This document shows, one piece after another, positions 4,502 through 5,965 of a stretch of 5,965 bases of DNA. Each line of letters begins with the position of its first letter. The first letter of the stretch is position 1. Source of the DNA: Candidatus Pelagibacterales bacterium (GTDB lineage: Bacteria > Pseudomonadota > Alphaproteobacteria > Pelagibacterales > AG-422-B15); NCBI GenBank assembly GCA_016777745.1, contig JADHQX010000087.1, positions 1-5,965 on the forward strand, written 5' to 3'. The notes under the pieces were generated by a model. That model worked only from the letters and a program-made list of their open reading frames with translations. It was not told the origin of the DNA and ran no database searches. Both the position numbers and the translations under genes were made by a program.

Positions 4502-5965
4502 TTACCCATCAGCCTCATCGGCCTGCTCCAATACTGTGGCTCCCTGCCAATCATCAATTAACCGATTAAGCAATCGGACCCCGTATCCAGTGCCGCCTTT
4601 TGGCACGGTGGCAGTTGCCGCGTCCGACCATGCCTTGCCAGCGATATCAAGATGCGCCCATGGGGTTTCTTTGACAAATCTTGCTAGGAAGCAAGCGGCT
4701 GTGATCGCACCACCATAAGGCCCACCGATATTTTTCATATCGGCAATATGCGATTTCAGCATGCGGTCATAGGCTGGCCCCATCGGCATCTGCCAAAGCC
4801 CTTCGGTGGTGGCCTTGCCTGCGGCGACCAATTGTTTAGCCAGATCATCACTATTGGTAAACAGCCCGCCATATTCCTTGCCTAGCGACCCAATGATTGC
4901 ACCGGTCAATGTTGCCAAATTAACCATTGCCTCGGGTTTAAAATGGGTTTCGGTGTAATGCAGCGCATCGGCCAAAACCAATCGGCCCTCGGCATCGGTA
5001 TTAATCACTTCAATGGTCTTGCCCGACATTGCAGTTACGACATCACCCGGACGCTGGGCGTTACCATCAGGCATATTTTCAACAAGACCGATGACGCCAA
5101 CAACATTTTTTGCCAGTTTCCGGCCAGCAATGGCACACATCGCGCCGGTTACCGCAGCTGCGCCGCCCATATCCCATTTCATGTCTTCCATGCCCTTGGC
5201 AGGTTTTATCGAGATGCCGCCCGTGTCAAAGGTGACGCCCTTTCCAACAAGGGCAAAAGGCGCTTCATCACCGCCGCCTTTCCAATTCATCACCACCATA
5301 AAGGAATCGCGCCGGCTACCCTGCCCGACCCCCAAAAGTGCACCCATTCCCAGTTTTTCCATCGCAACTTCGTCAAGGGTTTCGACCTCAAGACCAAGCG
5401 CGCTAAGCGCCGAGCAGCGTGACGCAAATTCAGCAGGAAACAGTTTATTAGCTGGTTCAAACACCAGATCACGCGCCAAAAACACACCATTAGCAAGCGC
5501 CTGTCGATCTTTGATTAATGCGCTGTCCGCATTCAACGCATTACCACCAACAGCAAGTTGAACGCTGACATCATCTTTGCCCTTATCCGTGAAATAGCTA
5601 TCAAAATGATAGGCCGCCAAATTTGCGCCAAAACAAATATCAGCCAGAACAGCATCGTCCAATTTATGATCAGGAAGCCAACCGCGCTTTGACGCGGTTC
5701 CGTTCAGCGCCGAAAACAGCTTTCCGCCTATATTTTCTGCCTCAGTACCCGCCGCCAGCTTGTCACCAGTTCCAATCAGCAAATAGCTGTTTTGCACAGC
5801 ATAGATCACCAAGCTTTTGCCAGATTTACCGGTAAATTGTGCTGTTGCCATCGCCGCAATCAGATAGGCGGCAACATCCTTTTCAAGATGCGGGATAATT
5901 TTCCCATTTTTGCCAATCAAACAAATCGTGACAATATCACCTTTTGGCGCGGTTTTTGCGAAGCT
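4502..5965 (-). CDS. pepA: Leucyl aminopeptidase (M17 family), missing extreme N-terminus at window edge
   Basis: PepA (EC 3.4.11.1) is a cytosolic hexameric two-metal enzyme that removes N-terminal amino acids, preferring leucine; in E. coli it also acts as a DNA-binding protein. The frame is open to the right edge, giving 487 visible residues beginning SFAKTAPKGDIVT. Comparison with the roughly 500-residue family suggests only a few residues are missing, so the TTG at 5920 is not the start. The C-terminal catalytic domain is complete. Counting from the first visible residue, metal ligands are Lys242 and Asp247 (VGKGVTFDTGG), Asp265 (MKWDMGGAAAV), and Asp324 and Glu326 in the NTDAEGRL signature (322-329). 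Catalytic residues are Lys254 (ISIKP) and Arg328. Their mutual spacing equals that in E. coli PepA (Lys270 to Arg356). It is followed 11 bases later by holC. Confidence 0.97.
   Translation of the reverse strand, partial: SFAKTAPKGDIVTICLIGKNGKIIPHLEKDVAAYLIAAMATAQFTGKSGKSLVIYAVQNSYLLIGTGDKLAAGTEAENIGGKLFSALNGTASKRGWLPDHKLDDAVLADICFGANLAAYHFDSYFTDKGKDDVSVQLAVGGNALNADSALIKDRQALANGVFLARDLVFEPANKLFPAEFASRCSALSALGLEVETLDEVAMEKLGMGALLGVGQGSRRDSFMVVMNWKGGGDEAPFALVGKGVTFDTGGISIKPAKGMEDMKWDMGGAAAVTGAMCAIAGRKLAKNVVGVIGLVENMPDGNAQRPGDVVTAMSGKTIEVINTDAEGRLVLADALHYTETHFKPEAMVNLATLTGAIIGSLGKEYGGLFTNSDDLAKQLVAAGKATTEGLWQMPMGPAYDRMLKSHIADMKNIGGPYGGAITAACFLARFVKETPWAHLDIAGKAWSDAATATVPKGGTGYGVRLLNRLIDDWQGATVLEQADEADG

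Noticed and set aside
4943..5422. Plus-strand open frame of 159 codons opposite pepA
   Set aside because: It is antisense to intact pepA, has no recognisable domain, and competes with another antisense frame over the same bases.
5013..5561. Long plus-strand open frame of 182 codons opposite pepA
   Set aside because: It lies entirely antisense to the conserved catalytic region of pepA, has low-complexity Pro/Ser/Ala-rich content and no ribosome binding site or family motif. It is a shadow of pepA codon usage.
5918..5920. TTG as the start of pepA
   Set aside because: The frame continues upstream to the window edge with the family-like sequence SFAKTAPKGDIVT, so this is an internal leucine codon.
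1..5965. A novel defence, mobile or secondary-metabolite system
   Set aside because: Every long frame on the chosen strands belongs to a known housekeeping family. There are no direct repeats, transposase, integrase, toxin-antitoxin or CRISPR signs, and composition is even across the window.

Overview
The window looks like ordinary housekeeping chromosome from an alphaproteobacterium. The main clues are an alphaproteobacterial-type PurN loop (FKGLDTH), a DUF2066 gene directly before an Hda-type gene, and a very small protein resembling the alphaproteobacterial aa3-type cytochrome oxidase subunit IV. Base composition is moderate, by eye near half G+C, and intergenic gaps are short. Together these would suit a marine streamlined lineage such as SAR116, but that placement is inference from gene content and composition.

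Layout. Positions 1-1236 hold a minus-strand pair: a secreted DUF2066 protein followed 18 bases later by the first 24 codons of an Hda/DnaA-like replication regulator that runs off the left edge. A 101-base divergent gap (1237-1337) separates this pair from the plus-strand purine genes purM and purN, which overlap by four bases (ATGA). Downstream of purN, on the same strand, lies a 43-residue one-helix membrane protein (3240-3371), preceded by a 130-base gap with an AT-rich inverted repeat. A hairpin with T-tracts on both sides (3407-3436) sits between this gene and the convergent minus-strand ndk gene (3458-3880). Beyond a 157-base gap, holC and pepA (minus strand, pepA upstream, 11 bases apart) fill the window to the right edge, where pepA loses only its extreme N-terminus.

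How the genes fit together. PurM and PurN catalyse two steps of de novo IMP synthesis, Ndk balances nucleoside triphosphates, HolC is the chi subunit of the DNA polymerase III clamp loader, and Hda inactivates DnaA after initiation. The stretch therefore clusters nucleotide supply with replication. pepA-holC is a widespread conserved pair, and the DUF2066/purMN/hda neighbourhood is also found in other Proteobacteria. I found no phage, transposon, CRISPR array, tRNA, rRNA or recognisable defence system. The least explained elements are the small membrane protein with its upstream dyad, and the two noncoding gaps around 3110-3239 and 3881-4037.
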